The position numbers and the translations under genes are program-made. Shown here piece by piece: positions 32,208 to 42,059 of a stretch of DNA of 43,965 nucleotides. Every line of letters starts with the position of its first letter. Positions within the stretch are counted from its first letter, which is position 1. This DNA is from Micromonospora sp. KC723. Lineage in GTDB: Bacteria > Actinomycetota > Actinomycetes > Mycobacteriales > Micromonosporaceae. Location of the stretch: assembly GCF_004348595.1 (NCBI RefSeq), contig NZ_SMKD01000035.1:1-43965 (forward strand). The letters run 5' to 3'. Below the pieces are notes generated by a model, which was not told where the DNA came from, did no database searches, and worked only from the letters and a program-made list of their open reading frames with translations.

Positions 32208-33497
32208 TCAGGTCGTCGTCGCCTCGTCGGACAGTTCCGCCAGCCGCCGGGCGAGATAGCGGCGTTCCGGCTCGGTGGCGGGCAATGCCAGCGCCTCCCG
32301 GTAGCTGGCCGCCGCCTCGCCGCGGCGACCGAGGCGGCGTAGCAGGTCGGCCCGGACGGCCGGTAGCAGCCGGTACGTGCCGGCGTCGGCCACCAGTTCG
32401 TCCACCAGGCGCAGGCCCGCCGCCGGCCCCTGCGCCATCGCCACCGCGACCGCCCGGTTGACCTGCACCACCGGGGAGGGCACCAGCCCGGCCAGCCGCT
32501 GGTAGAGCGCGGCGATCCGGGTCCAGTCGGTGTTCTCGGCCCGGGGCGCGGAGGCGTGGCAGGCGGCGATCGCCGCCTGAAGCTGGTACGGGCCGGGCCG
32601 GGCCAGCCGCATCGCCGCGTCGAGCACGGCCAACCCTTCGTTGATCGCGGCCCGGTCCCACCGGGAACGGTCCTGCCGCTCCAGCGTGACCAGATCACCC
32701 GCGTGGTCCAGCCGCGCACCACGCCGGGCGTGGTGCAGCAGCATCAACGCGAGCACCCCGAGGACCTCGGGTTCGTCCGGCATGAGCCGGGCGAGGGTAC
32801 GTGCCAGCCGGATCGCCTCGTCGCACAGTCCCTGGCGGACCAGGTTAGGTCCGGCGCTGGCCGTGTGACCCTCGTTGAACATCAGGTACAGCACACCGAG
32901 CACGCCGTGGACGCGTTCGGGCAGCAGGTGGGCGGGCGGCACCCGGTACGGGATGCCCGCGTGACGGATCTTGCGTTTGGCCCGGACCAGGCGCTTGGCC
33001 ATGGTGGCCTCGCTGACCAGGAAAGCCCGCGCGATCTCGGCGGTGGTGAGCCCGGCGAGGGTGCGTAGGGTCAGTGCGACCCGGGCCTCCAGTGCCAGCG
33101 CGGGGTGGCAGCAGGTGAAGATCAGCCGTAGCCGGTCGTCGGCGATGCCGCTGTGGTGCGGGAACGCAGTCCCCCCGGTCCCGGCGTTGCCGGGGTCCGC
33201 GCCGTCGTCGGACAACGTCGCCACCTCCTGGAGTCTGGCCGTCTCGACCGCCGAGCGGCGCAACCGGTCCACGGCGCGGTTGCGGGCGGTGGTGGTGAGC
33301 CAGGCCGCGGGACGGCGGGGGACACCGTCCCGCGGCCAGCTCTCGAGGGCCAGTGCGAATGCGTCCTGAGCGCACTCCTCGGCCAGATCCCAGTCCCCGG
33401 TCAGGCGGATCACGGTCGCGACGATGCGTCCCCACTCCTCGCGGTACGCGTCGCGTACGGCCGCCCGGACCGCTTCGCTGGTGCTCTGTGCCGTCAC
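32208..33497 (-). CDS. ECF sigma factor with C-terminal TPR-like extension (ECF42-like)
   Basis: A 429-residue sigma factor. Region 2 includes D-W-D-L-A-E-E-C-A-Q-D-A-F (about 36-48) and region 4 the H-T-H A-G-L-T-T-A-E-I-A-R-A-F-L-V-S-E-A. After residue ~190 comes a long helical, TPR-like domain with the conserved Y-L-M-F-N-E-G-H. This extra domain plus a DGPF/YCII-protein gene immediately upstream is the hallmark of group ECF42, where no classical anti-sigma factor exists. GTG 33497 is taken as start since the conserved region begins soon after; the longer frame to 33701 overlaps the DGPF gene. A target promoter motif could not be found. Confidence 0.82.
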   Translation of the reverse strand: MTAQSTSEAVRAAVRDAYREEWGRIVATVIRLTGDWDLAEECAQDAFALALESWPRDGVPRRPAAWLTTTARNRAVDRLRRSAVETARLQEVATLSDDGADPGNAGTGGTAFPHHSGIADDRLRLIFTCCHPALALEARVALTLRTLAGLTTAEIARAFLVSEATMAKRLVRAKRKIRHAGIPYRVPPAHLLPERVHGVLGVLYLMFNEGHTASAGPNLVRQGLCDEAIRLARTLARLMPDEPEVLGVLALMLLHHARRGARLDHAGDLVTLERQDRSRWDRAAINEGLAVLDAAMRLARPGPYQLQAAIAACHASAPRAENTDWTRIAALYQRLAGLVPSPVVQVNRAVAVAMAQGPAAGLRLVDELVADAGTYRLLPAVRADLLRRLGRRGEAAASYREALALPATEPERRYLARRLAELSDEATTT

Positions 33498-33537
33498 ACC
33501 GGGCCTCTGGTCCGTGTCGTCGCACCGGGTCTGTCCG

Positions 33538-33879
33538 TCACGCCTCCAGCAGCGGCCGCACCTCGATGGTGCCGAAGGCCGCCACCGGGTGCTTGGCCGC
33601 CACCTCGATCGCCTCGTCGAGGTTGGCGCAGTCGATGATGTCGAACCCGGCGATCTGTTCCTTGGCCTCGGCGAACGGGCCGTCGGCGAGCAGCACCTCA
33701 CCGTCGCGTACCTTGATCGTGGTCGCGTCGCTGACCGGCCGCAGGCGGTTGCCCTGCACCCGGACGTTCCGGTCGTTCATCTCCTGGACCCAGGCGTCGA
33801 TCGCCGCCATCGTGGCCCGGTCCTCCTCCTCGGTGAAGGCGACGGACTCGTCCTCACAGATCAACATCATGTACCGCAT
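33538..33879 (-). CDS. DGPF-domain (YCII-related) protein
   Basis: A 113-residue protein of the YCII-like alpha/beta fold. It begins M-R-Y-M-M-L-I-C and contains the signature D-G-P-F-A-E-A-K-E, then V-A-A-K-H-P-V. Such proteins are found next to ECF42 sigma factors and are usually members of their regulon; the molecular function is not settled. ATG 33879 has GGAGGGG seven bases upstream, so the longer frame starting at 33894 is rejected. The sigma gene starts about 40 bases downstream in the same direction. Confidence 0.85.
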   Translation of the reverse strand: MRYMMLICEDESVAFTEEEDRATMAAIDAWVQEMNDRNVRVQGNRLRPVSDATTIKVRDGEVLLADGPFAEAKEQIAGFDIIDCANLDEAIEVAAKHPVAAFGTIEVRPLLEA

Positions 33880-34095
33880 CGTGACCCCTCCCAACGTGAT
33901 GGTGCCACCAGCGGGTCGTTCGTGGCCGGTGACCGGCCGCGACCGCCGGCGCGGGAACCTGGCTCAGCCGCGCCGCGGGTGCCGCCGTCCATGGCCACCC
34001 TCCGATCGCGGTCGAACTCGTTCCCACCCGTACGACGAACGGAACCGGCCGAGATGGACACCCGGGCCAGACTTTTTTCGGTGGACGACACGGAG

Positions 34096-34131
34096 GCGCC
34101 CGCCCTCGTCGCGGCACGACGGGACGGGCGC
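34096..34131 (-). terminator. Hairpin after the GH6 gene
   Basis: Arms GCGCCCG (34096-34102) and CGGGCGC (34125-34131) pair, and the stem continues inward through CC/GG and CGTCG/CGACG with one mismatch and one bulge. It lies ten bases past the GH6 stop on the minus strand and probably ends that transcript. The gap 33880-34095 beyond it shows no gene. Confidence 0.55.
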
Positions 34132-34140
34132 TTCCGGCGG

Positions 34141-35322
34141 TCAGCGGAACAGGGGCGGGTTGGCCCGCTGCGCCAGTTCCAGGGCGGGGGCGCGGAACCA
34201 CTGCCCGGAGGGCGGGTCCACTGCGCCCCACAGCGGGTCGAAGGTGGGCTGCTCCCCCGGCGGCACCTGCCAGGGGTTGTAGCGGCTGAAGTCCCAGGCC
34301 CGGGCGCCGCCGACGGTGTCGCAGGCACCGTCGGACTCACCGGGGACCTTCACCCACAGGTACGCGTCCAGCAGCGCGACCCCGGTGTGCGCGGTCGGGC
34401 GCAGGCCGAGACCCCGGCCGGGTGGGTTGCACCAGTTCCCCTCGGCCAGGGCGTTGACCACGGCGGGCGGCTGGTGGAAAGGCGCGTCGGCGTACCCGCT
34501 CATCCAGTTGGGACCGTGGCCGTTGCGGCTGGTGTCGATGACGAACCTCGTCGTCGGCACCGCCCGGCCGAGGTTCTCCGCGTACCACTGGTCGGTGCGC
34601 ACCCAGGTGCTGAAGTCGGTGTGGTCCGCGGGGCTGTACTGGCTGCCGCACAGGTCGTACCGGCCCAGCCGCCGGCCGCCGTCGTCCGGGTTGTTCGCGT
34701 ACGCGATGCACTGGGAGATCCACGTGCCGTACTTCAGCTCCCGTTCGGTGAGCTGGAAGTTGGACACGTTGAGGAAGAACCCGCGCGCCCGCTGGACCCC
34801 CGCCTTGACCAGGCGGTACGCGGTCTCGTCGACCCCGAGCCAGTCACTGTGCGTGCCATCGAGGTAGAGGCTGACGCCGGGCCGGCGGGTCAGCCGGTCC
34901 ACCGCGCCGTTGAGTGCGGCGAACCGCTGCGCGGAGGACGCGCCCGGCTGTGGGTTCCCGGCGGCGTCGGCGGGCCGACACCACTCCGTCTCGCCCCAGA
35001 GATCGGTGTGGAACGGGATGATGCCCAGGCCGTCCGGCTCCAGCAGGACCACCGCGCGCCGGTCGCCGATGCCTGCGGCGAACGCGTCGATCCACGCCAG
35101 GTACTCGGCGGTGTTCAGCGCGCCGCCCGAGGCGTACTGGGCGCAGTCCCGGAAGGGAATGTTGTACGCGACCAGCACGGGGACGGTGTTCTGCCGCGCC
35201 GCCGCGGTGACGGTCTGCCGCACCTTGGCCCGTACCTCGGCGGGGGTGCCGCCGAGCGACAGGACGACAGCTGCGGCCGCGACGATGGCGGGCAGGCCGC
35301 GGCGGAGCGCGGTACGGACCAT
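34141..35322 (-). CDS. Secreted glycoside hydrolase family 6 protein with shortened N-terminus
   Basis: A 393-residue exported protein. A signal peptide (about residues 1-26) is followed at once by a GH6 core. Residues equivalent to Thermobifida Cel6A Tyr73/Asp79 (V-A-Y-N-I-P-F-R-D-C), Asp117 (L-L-E-P-D-G), Asp156 (L-Y-L-D-G-T-H) and Asp265 (V-P-G-E-S-D-G) are all present, so the catalytic set is complete. What is missing is the first strand of the barrel with the W-F motif (Trp41 in Cel6A), about 45 residues that GH6 enzymes normally have. No carbohydrate-binding module is attached. ATG 35322 has AGGAG upstream. Cellulose or beta-glucan is the expected substrate; activity is uncertain because of the deletion. 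Confidence 0.83.
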   Translation of the reverse strand: MVRTALRRGLPAIVAAAAVVLSLGGTPAEVRAKVRQTVTAAARQNTVPVLVAYNIPFRDCAQYASGGALNTAEYLAWIDAFAAGIGDRRAVVLLEPDGLGIIPFHTDLWGETEWCRPADAAGNPQPGASSAQRFAALNGAVDRLTRRPGVSLYLDGTHSDWLGVDETAYRLVKAGVQRARGFFLNVSNFQLTERELKYGTWISQCIAYANNPDDGGRRLGRYDLCGSQYSPADHTDFSTWVRTDQWYAENLGRAVPTTRFVIDTSRNGHGPNWMSGYADAPFHQPPAVVNALAEGNWCNPPGRGLGLRPTAHTGVALLDAYLWVKVPGESDGACDTVGGARAWDFSRYNPWQVPPGEQPTFDPLWGAVDPPSGQWFRAPALELAQRANPPLFR

Positions 35323-35359
35323 TGTCTCTCCTGATGTGACACCGCTGAGGTGAAGGTGG

Positions 35360-35373
35360 TGGGAACGCATCAC
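35360..35373. promoter_or_regulatory. Partial CebR-like site upstream of the GH6 gene
   Basis: TGGGAACGCATCAC, 38 bases upstream of the GH6 start, matches the actinomycete cellulase operator TGGGAGCGCTCCCA at 9 of 14 positions, with a good left half only. It is a weak candidate. Confidence 0.2.
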
Positions 35374-35541
35374 CGCCCCCACACGGCTGCGGCACCCGAG
35401 GCAGGGCCCGTTGACCGGTTCGGACATCGGTCGCCGCCTCTGGAGCGCACTCACCTTCCCACGCGCCAGCGGCGCCGGTGTTCTTCCGTCGTGCCGGATC
35501 GGGTCGGGCACTCGCCGGCGGCGGCAATCCGGCCGGACGGT

Positions 35542-36594
35542 TCAGGCGGTCCAGGGTCCGCGGATCTCGCCGGACCCGCGCGCGATCAGCCGGGTCGGCA
35601 CCACGTGGGTGGTGGGCTCCCAGACCTCGCCGTCGAGCCGGCGGAAGAGCAGGGACGCCGCGACGCGGCCCATGGCCGACGGGTCCTGGGCGATCACGGT
35701 CACCGCCGGTTCGAGGAGGTCCGCCAGGGGGAAGTCGTCGAACCCGACGAGTGCGACGTCGCGGTGCCGGCCGAGTCGCTGCAGCGCCCGCAGGACGCCG
35801 ATGGTGACCAGGTTCTGGGAGGCGAACAGGGCGGTGGGGGGCGCGGCACCGGTCAGCAGCCCCTCCACGGCGCGCTGCGTCTCGGCCACCGTGTGCAGGT
35901 CGTGCACGACGCTGGAGGGCCGGATGCCGTGGTCGCTGAGCGCCTCCTTGAAGCCCTGGAACCGTAGCCGGGCGGTGGCGATCGTCCGTAGGTCGCCGAG
36001 GTAGGCGATGTCGCGGTGCCCGTGTGCGACGAGGTGGTGCACGGCCGCCGCGGCGCCCTCGGCGTTGTCGGCCAGGACGGCGTCGACGTGCAGCCCGACC
36101 GGCGGCCGGTCGACGAACACGACCGGGGTGCCGGCGTTGACCTCGTCGCTGAGGTGGCCGTGGCGGTCGCTCGCGGACGCGACCACGAGCGCGTCCGCCT
36201 GCCGGATCGTGAACGCGCGCAGCAGCGCCCGTTCCCGTTCCGGGTCCTCGTCCACGCTGCCTGCGAAGATCAGCACGTCGCGGTCCCGAGCCGCGTCCTC
36301 CAGCGACCTGAGCAACGCGGCGGAGAACGGGTTGCCGACGTCCTCCAGCACGGCCCCGATCGCCGCGGTCCGCCCGCTGGCGCGGCGCAGGCTGCTGGCG
36401 GTGAAGTTGGGCCGGTAGTTGAGCTGGGCGACGGCCCGCTCCACCGCGCTCACCTTGGCGGAGGACACCCCCGGCTCGCCGTTGATCACACGGGACGCGG
36501 TCTTCGGGCTCACTCCGGCGAGGAGCGCGACATCGCGCAGTGTCGGTCTGCTCCGGGCCTGCCGTGGCGCGACCGGTGAAACGGCGCCCTGCAT
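35542..36594 (-). CDS. LacI-family transcriptional regulator
   Basis: A 350-residue regulator. Residues ~17-65 form the LacI helix-turn-helix and hinge (L-R-D-V-A-L-L-A-G-V-S-P-K-T-A-S-R-V-I-N-G), and the rest is a periplasmic-binding-protein-like sugar domain ending with V-A-L-V-G-F-D-D-F-P. ATG 36594 has GGAGGAG upstream. It is divergent from the sugar ABC operon starting at 36997, which is its most likely target, and upstream of the GH6 gene on the same strand. Sugar identity unknown. Confidence 0.9.
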   Translation of the reverse strand: MQGAVSPVAPRQARSRPTLRDVALLAGVSPKTASRVINGEPGVSSAKVSAVERAVAQLNYRPNFTASSLRRASGRTAAIGAVLEDVGNPFSAALLRSLEDAARDRDVLIFAGSVDEDPERERALLRAFTIRQADALVVASASDRHGHLSDEVNAGTPVVFVDRPPVGLHVDAVLADNAEGAAAAVHHLVAHGHRDIAYLGDLRTIATARLRFQGFKEALSDHGIRPSSVVHDLHTVAETQRAVEGLLTGAAPPTALFASQNLVTIGVLRALQRLGRHRDVALVGFDDFPLADLLEPAVTVIAQDPSAMGRVAASLLFRRLDGEVWEPTTHVVPTRLIARGSGEIRGPWTA

Positions 36595-36996
36595 GGGTGC
36601 TCCTCCGCGGATTCAGGGTTCACGGACCCGGCCGGGACCTACCGCGAGACAACCCCGGCCGGGCCCCCCGGGGCTGTCAGATTACCGGCGACCGGGGCGG
36701 CGACCGCTCGGTGAGCGGGCCGTCGTCGCGGCGACGCCCGTGGCCGCGCCGCGCGTCATCGACGGGTGTCATCCGGGATGCCTCCGCCCGGCCGGGACGG
36801 CGGCCGGGAACCACCCCGGTGTATCGCCGGATACTGCCGCCCAACTGATATCGATGTCAAGGTTTCGAGCCCGTTACATCAACGTTATGCAGCTCGTCAA
36901 ACCGCCTCTTGACACCCCTCGGGAGAGCGGACGAGACTCCTCGGACAACGTTGTCAAACACGTTCCGCACCAGCGGCGGTCGATAGAGGAGTGAGC
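36595..36996. promoter_or_regulatory. Intergenic control region between lacI and the sugar ABC operon
   Basis: No gene is seen in these 402 bases. Near the lacI end, GACA-a-CCCCGG and CCGGGG-c-TGTC (36648-36678) form a hairpin or operator. Near the operon, three CG-centred palindromic sites typical of LacI proteins occur: TGATATCGATGTCA (36846-36859, 12/14 palindromic), an AACGTT core at 36881-36886, and the perfect GACAACGTTGTC (36944-36955). A TTGACA (36909-36914) could be the -35 box, with GAGACT (36933-36938) a poor -10. The last palindrome lies just downstream, well placed for repression. Confidence 0.5.
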
Positions 36997-38082
36997 ATGT
37001 TTCCACGCGTAGGCCGTACCCGCGCCGTGGCGCTGTTGGCGATCGCGGTCGTCGGCAGCACCGTCGTCAGCGCCTGCGGCGGCGGCACCGGTGAGGCGGG
37101 CGTGTCCGGCGACAAGGCCGTGTCCGTCGCGCTGATCACCAAGAACTCCACCAACCCGTTCTTCGTCAGCATGCAGGAGGGCGCGAAGAAGGCCGCCCAG
37201 GCGGAGAACGTCAAGCTGACCGTCTCCGCCGGCAAGGAGGACGGCGACGAGGCGAGCCAGGTCCAGGCGATCGAGGACGCCATCGCCCGGGGCGACAAGG
37301 GCATCCTCATCACCCCGAACGGTCCCGGCGTCAACGCCGCGATCAAGAAGGCCCGCGACGCCGGGCTCTACGTGATCGCGCTGGACACCCCGCCGGACCC
37401 GGCCAACACGGTGGACATCACCTTCGCCACCGACAACTTCAAGGCCGGTGAGTTGATCGGCAAGTGGACCGCCACCCAGCTCGGCGGCAAGCCCGCGACC
37501 ATCGCCCTGCTCGACCTGTTCAACGACAAGATCGTGTCCGTCGACTACAACCGGGACCAGGGCTTCCTGACCGGAATGGGTATCGACACGGCGGACAAGA
37601 AGAAGAACGGCGACGAGGCGAAGACCGGCAACTACTCCGGCGGCAGCTACACCATCGCCTGCAACGAGCCCACCAACGGAGCCGAGGACGGCGGCCGGAC
37701 CGCGATGGAGAACTGCCTCAGCAAGAACCCCAACATCAACGTCGTCTACACCATCAACGAGCCCGCCGCGGTGGGCGCGCACAAGGCCCTGCAGGCGGCC
37801 GGCAAGGCCCAGGGTGTCCTGGTGGTCTCCGTCGACGGTGGCTGCGACGGCGTACGTCAGGTCAAGGACGGCGTGATCGGCGCCACCTCCCAGCAGTACC
37901 CGCTGAAGATGGCCGAACTCGGCGTCCAGAGCATCGCCAAGATCGCCAGGGGTGGCGAGAAGCCGCAGGTCACCAGCGGACTCGACTTCTTCGACACCGG
38001 CGTCACGCTGGTCACCGACAAGCCGGTCGCCGGGATCGACAGCATCGACAGCGCCGCTGGCGCGAAGACCTGCTGGGGCTGA
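36997..38082 (+). CDS. Sugar ABC transporter substrate-binding lipoprotein (FrcB-like)
   Basis: A 361-residue lipoprotein. The signal peptide ends in the lipobox V-V-S-A-C (Cys at about 25), and the mature part is a type I periplasmic-binding fold (V-A-L-I-T-K-N-S-T-N-P-F-F, then A-L-D-T-P-P-D-P). The insert with N-G-A-E-D-G-G-R-T-A-M-E-N and the gene order suggest the FrcB group, which binds fructose and related monosaccharides. ATG 36997 has GAGGAG five bases upstream; the GTG at 36991 overlaps that site and is rejected. Followed by a hairpin and then the permease. Confidence 0.85.
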   Translation: MFPRVGRTRAVALLAIAVVGSTVVSACGGGTGEAGVSGDKAVSVALITKNSTNPFFVSMQEGAKKAAQAENVKLTVSAGKEDGDEASQVQAIEDAIARGDKGILITPNGPGVNAAIKKARDAGLYVIALDTPPDPANTVDITFATDNFKAGELIGKWTATQLGGKPATIALLDLFNDKIVSVDYNRDQGFLTGMGIDTADKKKNGDEAKTGNYSGGSYTIACNEPTNGAEDGGRTAMENCLSKNPNINVVYTINEPAAVGAHKALQAAGKAQGVLVVSVDGGCDGVRQVKDGVIGATSQQYPLKMAELGVQSIAKIARGGEKPQVTSGLDFFDTGVTLVTDKPVAGIDSIDSAAGAKTCWG

Positions 38083-38093
38083 TCCCCCACGGT

Positions 38094-38136
38094 CGGCTCG
38101 GACCTCCCACGGGCGCTCTCCGGGAGGTCCGAGCCG
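38094..38136 (+). terminator. Intercistronic hairpin between binding protein and permease genes
   Basis: A 15-bp stem (38094-38108 with 38122-38136) with a 13-base loop lies 11 bases after the binding-protein stop. Such hairpins in sugar ABC operons partially end transcription or protect the upstream mRNA, so that the binding protein is made in excess over the membrane parts. Confidence 0.65.
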
Positions 38137-38184
38137 GTCAGCCCCTTCCCCTTCACACCCCCGACCTCCGGCAGGGAGCCCGCC

Positions 38185-39212
38185 GTGACCGCCACCGTGC
38201 AACCGCCCACCACCGCCGCGGAGCAGTTCGCGCACCGTCCCCGCTCACCGCTGCAACGCGTCCAGCACCTGCTGCACGCCCACCCCGCGATCAGCCCGTT
38301 CCTCGTCCTCCTCCTGGCCTTCGCCGTCTTCTCGACAGTCAACCCCCGCTTCGCCTCGCCCAACTCCCTCTCGCTCGTCCTGCAGCAGGTCGCGGTCGTG
38401 GGCGCGCTCGCGATCGGGCAAACGCTGATCATCCTCACCGCCGGCATCGACCTGTCGGTCGGCGCGGTGGCCATCCTGGCGATGATGGTGTCCGCCCAGA
38501 CCGCCCAGCAGCAGGGCGTGCCGGGCCTTCTCGCGGTCGCGTTGGGCATCGCCGTCGGCACGGCCGCCGGCGCGCTCAACGGGCTGCTCGTGACGAGGCT
38601 CAAACTGCCGCCGTTCATCGTCACGCTCGGCACCCTGAGCGTGTTCACCGCCCTCGGGTTGCTCTACTCGGCCGGGCGCAGCGTGCAGGGCACCGACCTG
38701 CCGGCCCTGCTGAGCTGGACCGGTGAGTCCTTCCCGGTCGGTCAGTTCCGCATCACCCGGGGTGTCGTCCTCGTGGTGATCCTCTACCTCGTCGTCGGAT
38801 TCGCACTGGCCAAGACCGCCTGGGGGCGGCACGTGTACGCCGTCGGCGACGACCCGGAGGCGTCCCGCCTCGCCGGGATCCGGGTCAACCGGGTGCTGCT
38901 CAGCGTCTACACCGTGGCGGGGCTGATCTACGGCATCACCGCGTGGATCATCATCGGGCGGGCCGGCGCCGCCAGCCCCAACGCCATCACCGACGCCAAC
39001 CTGGAGAGCATCACCGCCGTCGTCATCGGCGGCACGAGCCTGTTCGGCGGTCGCGGCGCGGTCCTCGGCACCGCCCTCGGCGCGCTCATCGTCGGCTTCT
39101 TCCGCAGCGGGCTGTCGTTGGCGGGCGTCGACGACCAGTACCGGGTGCTGGCGATCGGGCTCCTGGTCATCCTCGCCGTGGCCATGGACCAGTGGATCAG
39201 GAAGGTGAAGCC

Positions 39213-39216
<4 letters not shown>
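38185..39216 (+). CDS. Sugar ABC transporter permease (FrcC/RbsC-like)
   Basis: A 343-residue integral membrane protein with about nine or ten helices. It has the family blocks I-L-T-A-G-I-D-L-S-V-G-A and the late V-I-G-G-T-S-L-F-G-G-R-G-A typical of ribose/fructose/xylose-type permeases, which contact the ATPase. GTG 38185 follows AGGGAG. The stop overlaps the ATPase start (GTGA). It likely works as a homodimer. Confidence 0.88.
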
Positions 39217-40135
<919 letters not shown>

Positions 40136-40139
<4 letters not shown>

Positions 40140-41077
40140 TCATCGTGGTCGGTGAGGCCCTGGTCGACCTGATCGAGGACGGCCCGGGTCGGCCCGTCGC
40201 CCACCCGGGCGGCAGCCCGGCGAACGTCGCGGTGGCGCTGGCCCGGCTCGGCCTGCCGACCGGATTGCTCACCCAACTCGGCGACGACCCGCACGGCCAG
40301 TTGCTGCGGGCGCACCTGCGCGACAACGGGGTACGGATCGCGCCGGGCTCGCTGCTCGACGGGGCGCCCACCAGCGTGGCCCGGACGACGTTCGACGACG
40401 GGCAACCGCGGTACGCGTTCGACGTCACCTGGCGGACCTTCCCGGCCTCGGAGGCGGTGCCGACGGCAGCGCCGGAATGCCTGCACACCGGCTCCCTGGC
40501 CAGCGTCCTCGCCCCGGGCGCGGACGACGTGCTGGCGCTGGTGCGCGCCGCCCGCCCGACGACGATGGTCAGTTACGACCCGAACTGCCGGCCCGCCCTG
40601 ATGGGCGACCGCCGGTTGGCCGCAGGCCGGATCGAGACGCTCGTCGGGCAGAGCGACATCGTCAAGGTCAGCGTCGAGGATCTCGGCTGGCTGTACCCGG
40701 GAGACCCGTACCAGCAGGTGGCCCGCCGGTGGACGGATCTCGGCGCCCGCCTGGTCGCGGTCACCCTGGGCGACCAGGGGGCGTGGGCCCGGTCGCACGC
40801 CGACGAGGCGCGGGTGGACGGCCTCGCGGTCGAGGTGGTCGACACCGTCGGCGCGGGGGACGCGTTCATGGCCGGCCTGCTCACCGGTCTGCGGGACCGG
40901 GGCCTGCTCGGTGTCGGCCACCGCGCGGCGCTCGGCGTCGCCGACGCCCACGTGCTGGGACCGGTACTGGCGCACGCCGCCCGGATCGCCGCACTGACCT
41001 GCGGCCGCCGGGGCGCGGACCCACCGACGCGCGCCGAGGTGGCGGCGGCGGACTGGTCGGCTGCCGCGTCGGCGTAG
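40136..41077 (+). CDS. PfkB-family carbohydrate kinase (probable fructokinase)
   Basis: A 313-residue kinase of the ribokinase/PfkB family. The N-terminal signature P-G-G-S-P-A-N-V-A-V-A-L-A-R-L-G and the C-terminal anion hole D-T-V-G-A-G-D-A-F with the catalytic Asp are intact. It would phosphorylate the sugar imported by the coupled ABC transporter; fructose is the most likely substrate given the FrcBCA-like order, but other ketoses cannot be excluded. GTG 40136 overlaps the ATPase stop (GTGA). Confidence 0.87.
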
Positions 41078-41128
41078 CCGGCGACCCGGGGACGACCGGC
41101 CCGGCGAGCCCCGCCTCCGTGCGGGCTG

Positions 41129-41168
41129 GCCGGTCTCGCCGGCGTCCGTGGACGTCGGCGAGACCGGC
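41129..41168. terminator. Terminator hairpin after the sugar operon
   Basis: GCCGGTCTCGCCG (41129-41141) pairs perfectly with 41156-41168; inside, CGTCC/GGACG adds five more pairs after one mismatch. It lies between the convergent kinase and cutinase genes and may act for both. Confidence 0.8.
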
Positions 41169-41198
41169 GCGTGACCCGATCGAACCGTACGCGTCGCG

Positions 41199-41861
41199 CT
41201 AGATCCGGGCGGCGGCGAAGGTGGCCGCCCGACCCGCGTCGTCGCCGTAACCCAGGTGCGCGAGGACGCTCGTGCCCCACCGGTCGCACACCACGTCACG
41301 GTCGGCGCAGATGTCCAGCGTCCGCGCCGCGAACGTGCCCTCGATGCCGCGGCCCAGCTTCCGCAGCGGGTAGCCGAACACCAGCACCGCCGCCACCCGG
41401 GGCTGGACGGCCGTGGGGATGGTGGCGACCACCGGACCACCGACAGCCGCGCCGGCCGAGCTGGTACCGAGCGAGTTGCCCACGACGTTGGCGCCCTGGG
41501 AGTAGCCGACGAGAACGAAGCGCTGGTCGGGACAGGACTGCGCCTGGCCGGTCACATGGTTGACCAGAGCCCGGTTGCCCTCGGTCGGCGAGGTGGGGCT
41601 GGTGTTGGCGGGGTAGTCGACGGCGTGGCTGGTCACCGTGACGCCGGTCAGCCGCCGCTGGAGCGCGGCGAACACCGGGTCGCCCACGATGATGCCCAGC
41701 GGGCCCGGTTCGCCGGTGCCGCGCGCGACCACGACGTCGACGTCGGCACACCGCGCGGACGCCGCGGGACTGGTGGCGAACACCGCGCCGCCGGTGATCA
41801 GCATCGTGGCGGCGAGCAGGACGCCGGTACGCCGCCGGACACGGGGGATGGGCAAGCGCAT
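41199..41861 (-). CDS. Secreted cutinase-family serine esterase
   Basis: A 220-residue exported protein. A signal peptide (about residues 1-36, cut after A-S-A) precedes a cutinase fold with nucleophile Ser in V-G-Y-S-Q-G, Asp in C-A-D-R-D-V-V-C and His in L-A-H-L-G-Y. Cysteines expected for two disulfides are present. Actinobacterial members hydrolyse lipid esters or polyesters such as cutin. ATG 41861 follows GGAGGTGA. The start of the gene faces the PucR-type regulator. Confidence 0.88.
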   Translation of the reverse strand: MRLPIPRVRRRTGVLLAATMLITGGAVFATSPAASARCADVDVVVARGTGEPGPLGIIVGDPVFAALQRRLTGVTVTSHAVDYPANTSPTSPTEGNRALVNHVTGQAQSCPDQRFVLVGYSQGANVVGNSLGTSSAGAAVGGPVVATIPTAVQPRVAAVLVFGYPLRKLGRGIEGTFAARTLDICADRDVVCDRWGTSVLAHLGYGDDAGRAATFAAARI

Positions 41862-41924
41862 CTGAGGTCACCTCCACTGGGGGACTGATGGAGACCCGAA
41901 GCTAACCAAGCGTTCAGTCCGGGC

Positions 41925-42026
41925 GACACTCAGCCGAGTGCTGATATCAACGAAGGAGAATGTCACTGCGGTGAGTGTCCCTGAACCGCGCGGCGGTCGG
42001 GGCCGTGTCGGAAGACAGAGTGTCCC
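41925..42026. promoter_or_regulatory. Repeats between the cutinase and PucR-type genes
   Basis: GACACTCA (41925-41932) and TGAGTGTC (41972-41979) form an 8-bp inverted repeat 39 bases apart, and GAGTGTCCC occurs twice in direct orientation (41973-41981 and 42018-42026, 45 bases apart). They lie upstream of the regulator at 42060 and are candidate operators for it. Confidence 0.4.
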
Positions 42027-42059
42027 GGTGGCGTCGCCGACTACGGGCGGGAGCGCGAC

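Noticed and set aside
33880..33960. ECF42 -35 motif upstream of the DGPF gene
   Set aside because: No TGTCGA-like hexamer with a suitable -10 was found on the minus strand.
34073..34078. T6 run as a rightward terminator
   Set aside because: No rightward gene ends before it and the upstream stem is only four bases.
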